From Bacillota bacterium (GTDB taxonomy: Bacteria; Bacillota; Bacilli; Alicyclobacillales; SLC66), in contig JAJZZT010000262.1 in the NCBI GenBank assembly GCA_021797415.1, positions 1-15,200 of the forward strand: a DNA stretch of 15,200 nt. Reading direction: 5' to 3'. Positions within the stretch are counted from its first letter, which is position 1, and each line of letters opens with the position of its first letter. The translations under genes and the position numbers were made by a program. Positions 7,519-14,092 of the stretch are shown here, in pieces. The notes beneath the pieces were generated by a model. It did no database searches. It was not told the DNA's origin and worked only from the letters and a program-made list of their open reading frames with translations.

Positions 7519-8382
7519 TCACCCCCTGTCAACACATACCACGTAAGCGCGCCGCACGGTGTGCGCAAAAGGGTCTTTTATCACGCAGGTGAACCTGTTC
7601 GTTCGTTGCGTGACAAGCGCCTTTGCGCGTGCCAGTTCATGCTTGATTTCAAGCGTCAAAACGAGAGACTCAGGAAGGAGTTGGGGGTAAAGCACCACAA
7701 TGCACCCGTTTTTCCAAAAGCCATGCCAGCCTTCCGGCGGTTCCGGCAACGATGGTTGCGATGGCAATGGCCGGATGGTGGGTCCCTTGGCATACGCGAT
7801 CAAGTTTTCGATGATCCGGTCCAATTCCGTGCGTTCTCCCGGTTGCGGCTCAGGAGGCAAAAAGTCGCTCAGATCCACACCTAAATGCTCCTGAACGCGA
7901 AGGACCGCCAAGCAGAACGCTTCTTGCTTGGACTTGCCGGACAGGCGGTACAACTCGGCAGAAGCCTTCACTTCGCGAAGGATGTGGGACATGGAGATTG
8001 AGAGAGCCTGAATCGTCTCCCGCCCTCGAAAGTAACCGTGCACCAGTTCGCGCTGCACTTGCCAAGCCAACTCGTCTGTGAAGGATTTGACCAGCATGAG
8101 GTAGCCAGACTCCGTGAACAAAATTATCTTAATATCCGGGTTCCCCCGGTCCGACGAATTGGGTACGAAATTCGTACCCAATTCATTTCGTGGAACTGCG
8201 AAGAAATCCGTTCCTTCGACGAGCCGTAAACGATTTTCATTGAAATTGCGTTTTGCCGTCCCTTCTACGCGCCGATGCAACTTGTCGATGTCCTGAAACG
8301 TGACGACACGCTGCCCCCGAAACTCCTTGACTTCCATTTTGTAGGGCTCGTTGTTGATTGTGAGTTGAATGGCCTTCCCCAT
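7519..8382 (-). CDS. ORF6N-domain protein (putative phage antirepressor)
   Basis: This is a 287-aa protein; GAGAGGAG lies 9 nt before the ATG. Residues about 10-115 fit the ORF6N domain: VVTFQDIDKLHRRVEGTAKRNF, then EGTDFFAV, then ILFTESGYLMLVKSFTDELAWQVQ, a standard order in phage antirepressors and related DNA-binding proteins. The C-terminal 170 residues hold a Pro-rich linker (about 175-215) and a region I do not recognise. The sequence coding residues 67-76 is a perfect 14-bp-armed inverted repeat (see the repeat entry). It overlaps or touches the next gene. The family relieves lysogenic repression or affects regulation in several phages. Here that is inference. Confidence 0.85.
   Translation of the reverse strand: MGKAIQLTINNEPYKMEVKEFRGQRVVTFQDIDKLHRRVEGTAKRNFNENRLRLVEGTDFFAVPRNELGTNFVPNSSDRGNPDIKIILFTESGYLMLVKSFTDELAWQVQRELVHGYFRGRETIQALSISMSHILREVKASAELYRLSGKSKQEAFCLAVLRVQEHLGVDLSDFLPPEPQPGERTELDRIIENLIAYAKGPTIRPLPSQPSLPEPPEGWHGFWKNGCIVVLYPQLLPESLVLTLEIKHELARAKALVTQRTNRFTCVIKDPFAHTVRRAYVVCVDRG
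8156..8184. repeat. Perfect 14-bp-armed palindrome inside the ORF6N gene
   Basis: GAATTGGGTACGAA (8156-8169), a single central A (8170) and TTCGTACCCAATTC (8171-8184) form a perfect inverted repeat. It lies in the variable segment of the ORF6N protein, where it encodes ELGTNFVPNS. Read on the opposite strand it encodes the near-identical DELGTKFVPNS. A 14-bp perfect arm is far above chance for a coding region. It could be a regulator-binding site, a recombination site or a small palindromic insertion. Confidence 0.85.
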
Positions 8383-8454
8383 TTCGATCTTCTCCTCTCG
8401 CTTTGGCCCTTTACACTTGCGAACGCCGTCAGACGAATGATGAAAATTTTGGAT

Positions 8455-8471
8455 TTAACGAGGTTTGTTGA
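8455..8471. promoter_or_regulatory. Possible further operator (variant of the control-region repeat)
   Basis: TTAACGA-GGT-TTGTTGA lies in the 93-bp gap upstream of the ORF6N gene. Its left arm equals an arm of the operator at 14510-14527, and its right arm has one mismatch to TCGTTGA. The spacer is 3 instead of 4 nt, which weakens the case. If bound by the same repressor it would control expression of the antirepressor-like gene. Confidence 0.3.
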
Positions 8472-8475
8472 GTGA

Positions 8476-8988
8476 TCAAGGCGCAGCCAGTCGCAAGGCT
8501 TCTTGCTTTTGCTTGGCGGACTGGCGATGCATTCTTGCGACCGCATCGATCTCGCGAGCAATTTTCGTCCAGGTGAATTTGCGCGCCTCCGCTTCGGTGT
8601 CGAGCAGAGCGGTGCGCACCTGTTTGGCCACCTCGCTATCGCGCAAGAGCATGCCGATGCGCAGGAGCGCTCGGCGGGGGATAACGGTTAGCGAAGCTGT
8701 GTTTTTGGGAATTGTACCCACTGTCTTCAAGACGGTCAGTTCATCACCGCGCAAAATACACAAACCGTCAGCTTCCAACTCGTCACGGTGGTCAGCGATT
8801 AACAGCTCGATCGTGTTTTTGTAAACTTCGTAGTACTCCGCAGCCATCTCCACGGTCGCGTGCAAATCGTCGGTCAGCGGCGTCAACGCCTTGACCTTCT
8901 CCAAAACTTTCGCTGCCCTTTCCTGTTTCGAGAACGAATCGCGCAACGCGCGACTTTCGACCAATGCTTCTTGGCTGACGTTGATCAC
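8476..8988 (-). CDS. Antirepressor/BRO-like DNA-binding protein
   Basis: The product is 170 aa from the GTG at 8986-8988, with AAGGAG 10 nt upstream; another GTG 9 nt earlier is too close to that site. Residues about 45-75 (TVEMAAEYYEVYKNTIELLI) resemble a helix-turn-helix found in a family common on Firmicute and actinobacterial phages. It is followed by DGLCILRGDEL and then by a signature close to the BRO and antirepressor C-terminal module (TVIPRRALLRIGMLLRDSEV, then KQVRTALLDTE). The C-terminus is basic and helical. It sits directly upstream of the ORF6N gene, suggesting a paired regulatory role. The assignment rests on remembered family resemblance, and the function is unproven. Confidence 0.7.
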   Translation of the reverse strand: MINVSQEALVESRALRDSFSKQERAAKVLEKVKALTPLTDDLHATVEMAAEYYEVYKNTIELLIADHRDELEADGLCILRGDELTVLKTVGTIPKNTASLTVIPRRALLRIGMLLRDSEVAKQVRTALLDTEAEARKFTWTKIAREIDAVARMHRQSAKQKQEALRLAAP

Positions 8989-9012
8989 GGGGTACACGCT
9001 CCTTATTTTTGG

Positions 9013-9513
9013 TTACCATCGAACAAAATGAATCGGCTTCCCGACCGCCTCCGCATAATGAACGGCATTAGCGGTTCCTCCCGGACTCCCATCCCAAACG
9101 GCCAGAAGCCCATCCGCATGGTCAACCATCCACTGATTCCGCCTCTGCAGCTTCTCTGGTGAATAGCCACCTCCGGAGACGATGACGACCTGGTCCCCGC
9201 GTTCCAGAATCGCGTGAAATCTTTCTTGGGATGCGCCCGGCCATTTCATCTCGAATCCTTGAAACGGCACGGCACACACAAGCCGGATCTGCGAATACCG
9301 CTTCTTCCAGCCCAGCACAGCCTCGGCCGTCCACGTATCGACGCCGAGCGCCATACCGGATAGAAACGTCTTTGTTCCCGTCTTAGCCAGCAGATCGACC
9401 ATCTGTTCAAGCGACCGTTTGACGGCGATGATCGTGTCGTTATCGTGTTCGTTGTATCCGCCAAATTTTGGGGGCCTGTGCCCCGTGAAAGCAATGGTCG
9501 AAAGATCATGCAT
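9013..9513 (-). CDS. SLOG-superfamily protein (YpsA/DUF1273-like)
   Basis: This 166-aa Rossmann-like protein has the family hallmarks: IAFTGHRPPKFGGY (7-20), SGMALGVDTWTAEAV (52-66), VCAVPF, a Glu/Arg-rich middle, VIVSGGGYSPEKLQRRNQWM and a glycine loop GSPGGTANAV before the C-terminal strand. The SLOG superfamily is predicted to bind nucleotides or nucleotide-derived ligands. YpsA itself affects cell division in Bacillus, and phage copies are uncharacterised. Its ATG overlaps the end of the OB-fold-like gene by 8 nt, implying translational coupling. Its TAA lies within a GGTAACC sequence. Confidence 0.85.
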   Translation of the reverse strand: MHDLSTIAFTGHRPPKFGGYNEHDNDTIIAVKRSLEQMVDLLAKTGTKTFLSGMALGVDTWTAEAVLGWKKRYSQIRLVCAVPFQGFEMKWPGASQERFHAILERGDQVVIVSGGGYSPEKLQRRNQWMVDHADGLLAVWDGSPGGTANAVHYAEAVGKPIHFVRW

Positions 9514-9847
9514 GTCTGTTCATCCCAACCCCATCTCGGCGTGAGTCCGACAGCAATACAACGTCTTGGATCTCTTCCAGACAGTAATCCGCGAGCAGTC
9601 TGCGATCCCGATCTTGCTTAAAATACATGTCGACCCTGGCAGTGAATCGGGCTTTCCCTCCTTCACAAGAAGCCAGCGGGTGAAAGGGCGGCACGTACAC
9701 CCAAGCCTGCCCGGTCACGTAGCGCCCGTTTTGGCACACATGGACCAGTAAAACCCGTTTTTGCGACCCCTCATCTCTGTGAATTTCCTTGATGATGGCG
9801 CTAAACCGTACTCGTTTGTGATAGAAAGGCTTGAGCAAAGTGCGCAT
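9506..9847 (-). CDS. Small predicted OB-fold protein
   Basis: The 113-aa product starts at the ATG 9845-9847, 8 nt after CCAGGAGG. Upstream in-frame residues rich in Cys/Gly have no site and are left out. The pattern KRVRFSAIIKEI...RVLLVHVC.NGRYVTGQAWVYV resembles small Firmicute and phage proteins (motif '..TvLL.dV..nGk...dH.W') that I take to be OB-fold nucleic acid-binding proteins. Later residues include a strand (GGKARFTARVDMYF) and an LADYCLEEIQDVVLL helix. It lies next to the DUF669-type protein, fitting a role on single-stranded nucleic acid. The fold assignment is inference. Confidence 0.65.
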   Translation of the reverse strand: MRTLLKPFYHKRVRFSAIIKEIHRDEGSQKRVLLVHVCQNGRYVTGQAWVYVPPFHPLASCEGGKARFTARVDMYFKQDRDRRLLADYCLEEIQDVVLLSDSRRDGVGMNRHA

Positions 9848-9915
9848 CGTGTTCGCCTCCTGGACGACGAATCCGGCACCGGGGCGGCATTTCTGCACAC
9901 CGCCCCGCGGGGGAC

Positions 9916-10512
9916 TTAAAACGGGAGATGATCTGTCGGCGCGGGAACGGCCCCGGCCGCCTTGATCTGGTTGCCCAGATCCTTCAATTGCGTGGTCGTC
10001 AATTGGCGTAATTCCGCCCGGTATTGTGCTCGGGCCATCTGCTCGACCGATTCCTTCGCAAAACCCTTTTCTCGCGCCATAGCCAGAAGCCGGTCCCCAT
10101 ACCTCCGTTGCATTGGCGCTGCCGAGAAAAGGTAGCTGTTTTGATTCTCCGCACCATCAGTGGTTTTCGGGGTTCGAAGACGACAGATCACCTCTCTCCC
10201 CACGAGGCTTGGCCAATGATCGGCGAGCGCCACGATGCCCAGGTCTTCCAGGGCAAATGCTCTGGCGTCCGCCTTAACAAACGGGAGCGTCTTCTCGGTG
10301 ATGGCGCGCCGATGATAGATAGAAGCGCCCTTGCGCTCGCCAGTCAGAACTTGCAGGCGGGCGAACAGATGCTGGCCGGGCGTATTCTTGTTGTCCCGCA
10401 ACTCCGCCTCGGTGACTTCGCAGAGGTAGTTTCCATCGGGCAATGGTTGGTAGCCTTCGGCGGCTTGCGCTTCCTGGTACTGGTGTTCCAATTCTTCTAA
10501 AGATGCGACCAT
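9916..10512 (-). CDS. DUF669-type phage ssDNA-binding protein with SSB-like tail
   Basis: The product is 198 aa, with AAGGGG 8 nt before the ATG. Residues 20-130 match the DUF669 pattern: PLPDGNYLCEVTEAELRDNK, LFARLQVLTGERKG and RRAITEKTLPFVKADARAF. Members lie in phage replication/recombination operons and are thought to act as single-strand binding proteins. The last residues, PTDHLPF, resemble the D-D-x-P-F tail by which bacterial SSB recruits partners, after a flexible Ala/Pro linker. This supports an SSB-like role. Context with the Cas4-like nuclease and primase-helicase agrees. Upstream, two small hairpins lie in the 82-bp gap. Confidence 0.8.
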   Translation of the reverse strand: MVASLEELEHQYQEAQAAEGYQPLPDGNYLCEVTEAELRDNKNTPGQHLFARLQVLTGERKGASIYHRRAITEKTLPFVKADARAFALEDLGIVALADHWPSLVGREVICRLRTPKTTDGAENQNSYLFSAAPMQRRYGDRLLAMAREKGFAKESVEQMARAQYRAELRQLTTTQLKDLGNQIKAAGAVPAPTDHLPF

Positions 10513-10594
10513 CGAAAAAACCCCTTCCCTTGGTTTGAATACGCCTATTTGGCGTTGGGGCGGGCTGATGTCGCTCGGCCCGCGGGAAGCGCGG

Positions 10595-11215
10595 TTAGTG
10601 ATGCCGATCTACGACCGTGAGCCATTGTTGCGGAACCTGCTGTTTGGCGGATTCTAGGATGTGACCAAACTTAGCCTGCCAGATGGCCCGTTTTTTGTTC
10701 TCCCATTCGGCCAGTCTACTTTCGTATTTGTCAGGGTCTGTTTCGCGCAGTTTCGCCAATCCCTTCGGATAGGGCACGGAAGCTTCCGTGTCCAGCCACT
10801 TTCCATCCGCCAGCAAGATCCCGGTGGCATAGAGGCGCGCAGGATTTATGTCTTTCAACCGCGCACTGTTGACATCTTGCCATCCCACAACCAGGAGTCC
10901 ACCCCAGCGCCCGCCGATTGTGTACCAGTCCCATTTCCCGTTTGGATTGCGCGTGCTCAGTGCGTTGCCGTGCTCGTCCAGTCCTTTGTGGCCATGCCAA
11001 TCACGCACAAACGTATCAAGGTCGGCGTATTTTTCGGCGTACCCGGGATATTGCGCGACGACTTGATCCCGATTCGCGACGACCTCTTCAGCAGTAGCGA
11101 CGATATGCGGAACATCAAGATTTTCGTCAAATAGCGCCATGGCAGCAGCGGTAGCCTGGGGTATATCGGAAGGATCCGTCTTGGCGTCTAGCAGAACAAA
11201 AGTTAAGTGGTGCAT
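10595..11215 (-). CDS. GGRW-motif phage protein, unknown function
   Basis: The 206-aa product starts at the ATG 11213-11215, 8 nt after AAAGGAG; a GTG three codons earlier would overlap that site. The N-terminal strand (MHHLTFVLL) is followed by an acidic helical region. The core motif is NPNGKWDWYTIGGRWGGLL (residues about 91-109), a signature I recall from many uncharacterised phage proteins with 'KWDWY.iGGRW'. The C-terminal third has another strand-like segment (YATGILLADGKWL) and a charged helix. No catalytic motif is evident. It lies between ssDNA-binding genes, so a role in early phage metabolism is likely but unspecified. Confidence 0.72.
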   Translation of the reverse strand: MHHLTFVLLDAKTDPSDIPQATAAAMALFDENLDVPHIVATAEEVVANRDQVVAQYPGYAEKYADLDTFVRDWHGHKGLDEHGNALSTRNPNGKWDWYTIGGRWGGLLVVGWQDVNSARLKDINPARLYATGILLADGKWLDTEASVPYPKGLAKLRETDPDKYESRLAEWENKKRAIWQAKFGHILESAKQQVPQQWLTVVDRHH

Positions 11216-11242
11216 CTTGGACACTCCTTTGCCGCTTTTTGA

Positions 11243-11473
11243 CTAAAGTTCACGAACGCGCTTCAGGGCAGCATCTGTTCGTTCCTTGGCGTTTTCGACC
11301 CTCGCGCGGAACACCGCCGTCTCCCATTCGCTCTTGTAATTTTGCCCACTTTTGACCTCGATCCGGATATCGGAATTAGCGAGATCGACGTCCGGCATCT
11401 TGCTGCGCAGGTCTTCGAGAATCAGTTCCTTGAGATCGTTCTCGTCGTACTCAATTTGAATTTTGGCGGGCAT
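11243..11473 (-). CDS. Small hypothetical protein (76 aa)
   Basis: AAAGGAGAGGG ends 4 nt before the ATG. The protein is highly charged, begins with a strand (AKIQIEYDEND) and continues with helices (LKELILEDLRSKM, and a long Arg/Glu C-terminal helix suitable for a coiled coil). No family is recognised. It is the first gene after the structured intergenic segment at 11497-11599, whose downstream edge overlaps its ribosome binding region closely, so its translation could depend on that structure. Confidence 0.65.
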   Translation of the reverse strand: MPAKIQIEYDENDLKELILEDLRSKMPDVDLANSDIRIEVKSGQNYKSEWETAVFRARVENAKERTDAALKRVREL

Positions 11474-11496
11474 AATTCCCTCTCCTTTCGGTGGTT

Positions 11497-11599
11497 ATCG
11501 CGGGACGCGGCGGATTCGAACCGCCTGTACCTGGCCTCATGTCACCCGTCCGCGATGCGCCTTGCGGCGCTGGAGGCGGGCTTTTGCCGGAAGCCCGCC
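11497..11599 (-). ncRNA. Structured intergenic RNA candidate with a tRNA-type T-arm
   Basis: Read on the minus strand, three helices follow each other within 103 nt. First comes a 9-bp hairpin (GGCGGGCTT / AAGCCCGCC, 11575-11599). The second is a 5-bp hairpin with a GCAA tetraloop (11557-11570). The third is a long helix ATCGCGG-ACG / CGT-C-CCGCGAT (11547-11556 with 11497-11507, one bulge) enclosing 21 nt and a perfect T-arm, GGCGG-TTCGAAT-CCGCC (11509-11525). AACCA follows the helix. The T-loop fits the tRNA consensus at every conserved position, but there is no room for D and anticodon arms. It may be a tRNA-like regulatory RNA, a leader structure or a truncated tRNA. It lies just before the ribosome binding site of the next gene. 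Confidence 0.5.
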
Positions 11600-11610
11600 A
11601 GAACCGTTTT

Positions 11611-12432
11611 TTACTGCGCCGCGACCTGCCCTTCTACGGAAACCGGCAAATCGAGATGCAGATAGTCCTCCACCCCGACCGTAATCTCCCGGTGATGTTC
11701 CTCCAATTCCCGCCCGATCCGCATGATCTTCGCCCGTTCGACGGGCGACAATTCGCGCAGGATCTCCGGCTGATTCAGTTCGCCCCATTGAAATTGACCG
11801 CGCGATTTGCCTTCCAAAGACAACTTCAGTTCGTAGTTGGATACCATCTGTCCACGGAATCGAACGGCGGAGGCGAATTTATCCCAAACCTTGAGGCTCG
11901 ACGGCGGCAAATTGATGATGGCCGGAATGTCCTCGGCGCCATCGACCAGCACGTAGAGTCGGCGTAATGATTTGCAGGCTTTTCCAATTCCCGTTTTCGG
12001 GTCGCTGCCAAACTGGTTGAACGGGCAGGAGGCGCACTCACGAAACGCCTTCACCTCGTTCTCGTCTTGGTACTGTCCGATTTTCCCGTCGTGACTCGTG
12101 CAAAGCGGCGGTTTCTTGTCGTCGCTGTTTTCATCAGATTGATCAAACATCACCCTCGCCGAATGGTAAAAGGCCACGCGCACCGTCAATGTCTTGGCGG
12201 CCTCTCCGGTGGCATCGTTTACAAAAAACGGCGTACCGCCTTGGCCGACCAGTTTGTAACGAACAGGAACCGGTTCGCTGTGCTCCGCCTCGGACAGCGC
12301 GGCATTGGCTTGCATATCTGCGTATTCTTGCAGACTGATTCCCGCGTCCAAGAGTTCCTGCGCCTGTGCCGGCGAAACCGCCAGTTTCGTCAAAAGGGTT
12401 TCGTCGAACGGCGTGATGGCTTTCGTTGTCAT
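11611..12432 (-). CDS. Four-cysteine phage replication-associated protein
   Basis: The product is 273 aa from the ATG at 12430-12432, 9 nt after AAGGAG. The frame extends 74 codons further but overlaps the nuclease gene and is not protein-like. Four cysteines lie in C111, C133-x2-C136 and C153, with the core RECASCPFNQFGSDPKTG, followed by KACKSLRRLYVLV and INLPPSSLKVWDKFASAV. This arrangement suggests a bound zinc or Fe-S cluster. I recall similar proteins in Firmicute phages and elements beside nuclease and SSB genes, without a proven function. The N-terminus (2-45) is helical. Its CPF-containing cluster resembles those in the primase and the Cas4-like nuclease encoded in the same operon. 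Confidence 0.75.
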   Translation of the reverse strand: MTTKAITPFDETLLTKLAVSPAQAQELLDAGISLQEYADMQANAALSEAEHSEPVPVRYKLVGQGGTPFFVNDATGEAAKTLTVRVAFYHSARVMFDQSDENSDDKKPPLCTSHDGKIGQYQDENEVKAFRECASCPFNQFGSDPKTGIGKACKSLRRLYVLVDGAEDIPAIINLPPSSLKVWDKFASAVRFRGQMVSNYELKLSLEGKSRGQFQWGELNQPEILRELSPVERAKIMRIGRELEEHHREITVGVEDYLHLDLPVSVEGQVAAQ

Positions 12433-12538
12433 GGTTTTTCGCTCCTTGAAATGTGGTTTGCTACCAGAGATTTTAGGTGACAATTTGCTACGGCGGTGGA
12501 CGCCCCGATCATCCCATGACCATTCCTCCATTTTTTGG

Positions 12539-13462
12539 TTACGCGGATTCGGATGGCAACTCATCGTGCGTAGTCTCGCTGACTCTGAAAAGGGATTCTT
12601 TCGCTCCTCCAACACCGAGGCAGATTGACTTGAAGGGACAGCCACCATAATCACCGCAACTACTGGTGTTGTGGCGGATCACGCCTGACTTTTGTTGCCA
12701 AAGTCTCTCTTGCGTTTCCGTCCATAACTCATTTTCAAACTGGGCCAACTGGTCCGGCGTCCGATACACCGTGTCCTCGGTAAGAAAACGTTCGGACTCC
12801 ATATCGTAAAGGTCCATGAGGCGCGCCTTGTAGTCATCCCACGATTCAACAACTTCGCCTTTGGATTTTTTTGGCTCCGTTCGGGTCTTGGCCACCACCC
12901 GCAGGATGGCACCGGCCAAAGGCTTGCCGATGTAGCGTGACACCGCGTGGAGATACAACGAAATTTGATTGTTCAGCCCGTACCCTTCGCGAAACTGATC
13001 AAGTGTGTATCCGGTCGTCTTGTTTTCGATCAACCACAGTTTCCCATTGATCTCCGCTACGCCATCTGCCTTACCACCCAATGCGAAACTACGGCTCTTC
13101 TTCCCCGTACGAGGATTGAGGATCGGAACCTCAAACTCCATTTCCACCGCCGTCATATTCCTGGGAAGAAACCGACGAATGGCTTGTCTGACCATGACCT
13201 CAACCCGCGCTCGTTCCAATTCAAGCTTGAACATGGTCTCCGGATCGGTACTCTCGATCCACTCCAGCGTCGCCAACCCCACCTGTACCGCAGCGTCTTC
13301 ATCGGCGCCCTGTCCCCAAGCTTCAAGTCCCGCATGCCAGGCCGTACCAATGGAGAGTGCCCACTGAACACCGATGGGACGGAGCCTTTCACTGTATTGC
13401 AAGAATTCCTTCGTCGGACACATCTGCCGCGCCATGATCCGCGAATTCGTCAGTTTCTCCAC
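12539..13462 (-). CDS. PD-(D/E)XK nuclease, Cas4/RecB-like, with Fe-S-type cysteines
   Basis: The product is 307 aa from the GTG at 13460-13462, with AAAGGGG 9 nt upstream. An ATG at 13517-13519 adds 19 residues lacking in this fold and has a poorer site. The order matches Cas4/AddB-type nucleases: C15 (MARQMCPTKEF), H43 (GTAWHAGLEAW), D133 (GGKADGV), E146-x-K148 (LWLIENKTTG), Q166/Y170 (NNQISLYLHA) and C269, C275, C281 (SSCGDYGGCPFKSICLG). The one-plus-three cysteine layout is the signature of a 4Fe-4S cluster. Such phage enzymes are ssDNA exonucleases used in recombination or end processing. The catalytic set is complete, so the enzyme should be active. No Cas1/Cas2 or repeat array is near, so this is not a CRISPR locus. 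Confidence 0.9.
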   Translation of the reverse strand: MEKLTNSRIMARQMCPTKEFLQYSERLRPIGVQWALSIGTAWHAGLEAWGQGADEDAAVQVGLATLEWIESTDPETMFKLELERARVEVMVRQAIRRFLPRNMTAVEMEFEVPILNPRTGKKSRSFALGGKADGVAEINGKLWLIENKTTGYTLDQFREGYGLNNQISLYLHAVSRYIGKPLAGAILRVVAKTRTEPKKSKGEVVESWDDYKARLMDLYDMESERFLTEDTVYRTPDQLAQFENELWTETQERLWQQKSGVIRHNTSSCGDYGGCPFKSICLGVGGAKESLFRVSETTHDELPSESA

Positions 13463-13579
13463 GGTCCCCAACCCCTTTACTTTCTTTTGGCGAACTGCTA
13501 AACTGAGACAGTACACCATATCTAGTGTTCTTCCCCCGGAGTAACCACTATATATGGCAAGTGGAGTTCACAACCTCCT

Positions 13580-13602
13580 GCCGCGTGCTTACGACACGCG
13601 GC
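13580..13602. other. 8-bp hairpin over the stop codon of the XRE-like gene
   Basis: GCCGCGTG (13580-13587), a 7-nt loop and CACGCGGC (13595-13602) form a perfect stem. On the minus strand the TAA of the XRE-like gene (13589-13591) lies in the loop. After the stem comes AGGAGG rather than a T run, so this is more likely an mRNA stability, attenuation or translation-control element than an intrinsic terminator. The 118 bp from here to the nuclease start contain no other gene. Confidence 0.5.
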
Positions 13603-13840
13603 CATTTCTTTGAATCGCCGTCTCCACCAACGCAAGAACCCCCTTGGGATTTTGCGTGGCCTTCGCGTAGCCTGCCAGCATCGGCACGCTGGCTGGTGTC
13701 AGCCCATACTCGACGCGAGAGACGTGCGGTTGCTCGTATCCCGCGCAGTGCGCGACAAGATCTTGTGTCGCGCCGGCCTCGTGGCGCAGCTCGCGCAGCG
13801 CCCGGCCAAAATCGCGGTTCTCCCTTTCCTGATTGGTCAT
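13589..13840 (-). CDS. XRE-like helix-turn-helix protein
   Basis: The product is 83 aa from the ATG at 13838-13840, 5 nt after AAAGGGGGTGA. The open upstream extension to 13924 has no site. Residues about 12-60 fit a Cro/CI-type fold: FGRALRELRHEAGATQDLVA, then the turn and recognition helix with HVSRVEYGLTPAS, then PMLAGYAKAT. It is the third XRE-type protein of the region and may be a secondary regulator of the early operon; a target site is not identified. Confidence 0.78.
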   Translation of the reverse strand: MTNQERENRDFGRALRELRHEAGATQDLVAHCAGYEQPHVSRVEYGLTPASVPMLAGYAKATQNPKGVLALVETAIQRNGRVS

Positions 13841-13929
13841 CGACTTCACCCCCTTTCTTATGGAATGGAATGTGTATACATCCGGCTTTTCAAGTTCGCG
13901 GTGAGCATGTACGATAAATCCCATGACGC

Positions 13930-14043
13930 CTACGCAGCAGGGATCTCCTCCGCAACCAGGATCTCCACCACTTCATCGGGCGTGAATCGCAGCAGCGATT
14001 CCGTATAAGTCCCTTTGAATTCCAAGTCTTGTGAATGTTCCAT
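13930..14043 (-). CDS. Small acidic protein (37 aa)
   Basis: The ATG at 14041-14043 is preceded by AAGGGGGA at 7 nt. The product begins MEHSQDLEFKGTYTESLL and ends in an acidic helix (TPDEVVEILVAEEIP). It is too short for domain recognition but has a good ribosome binding site, protein-like composition and an exact place in the operon between two other coding genes. Function is unknown. Confidence 0.6.
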   Translation of the reverse strand: MEHSQDLEFKGTYTESLLRFTPDEVVEILVAEEIPAA

Positions 14044-14092
14044 CAGTCATTCCCCCTTGCGTGATGTGCGGGCGGATTCCCATCCGCCCCGG

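Noticed and set aside
11491..11967. 158-codon plus-strand frame beginning with a GGFEPPV-like peptide
   Set aside because: That peptide is the known artefact of translating across a tRNA T-arm; the rest is antisense to the four-cysteine gene.
12539..13462. CRISPR-associated locus (Cas4-like protein)
   Set aside because: No repeat-spacer array and no Cas1 or Cas2 is present; the Cas4-like fold is common in phage replication operons.
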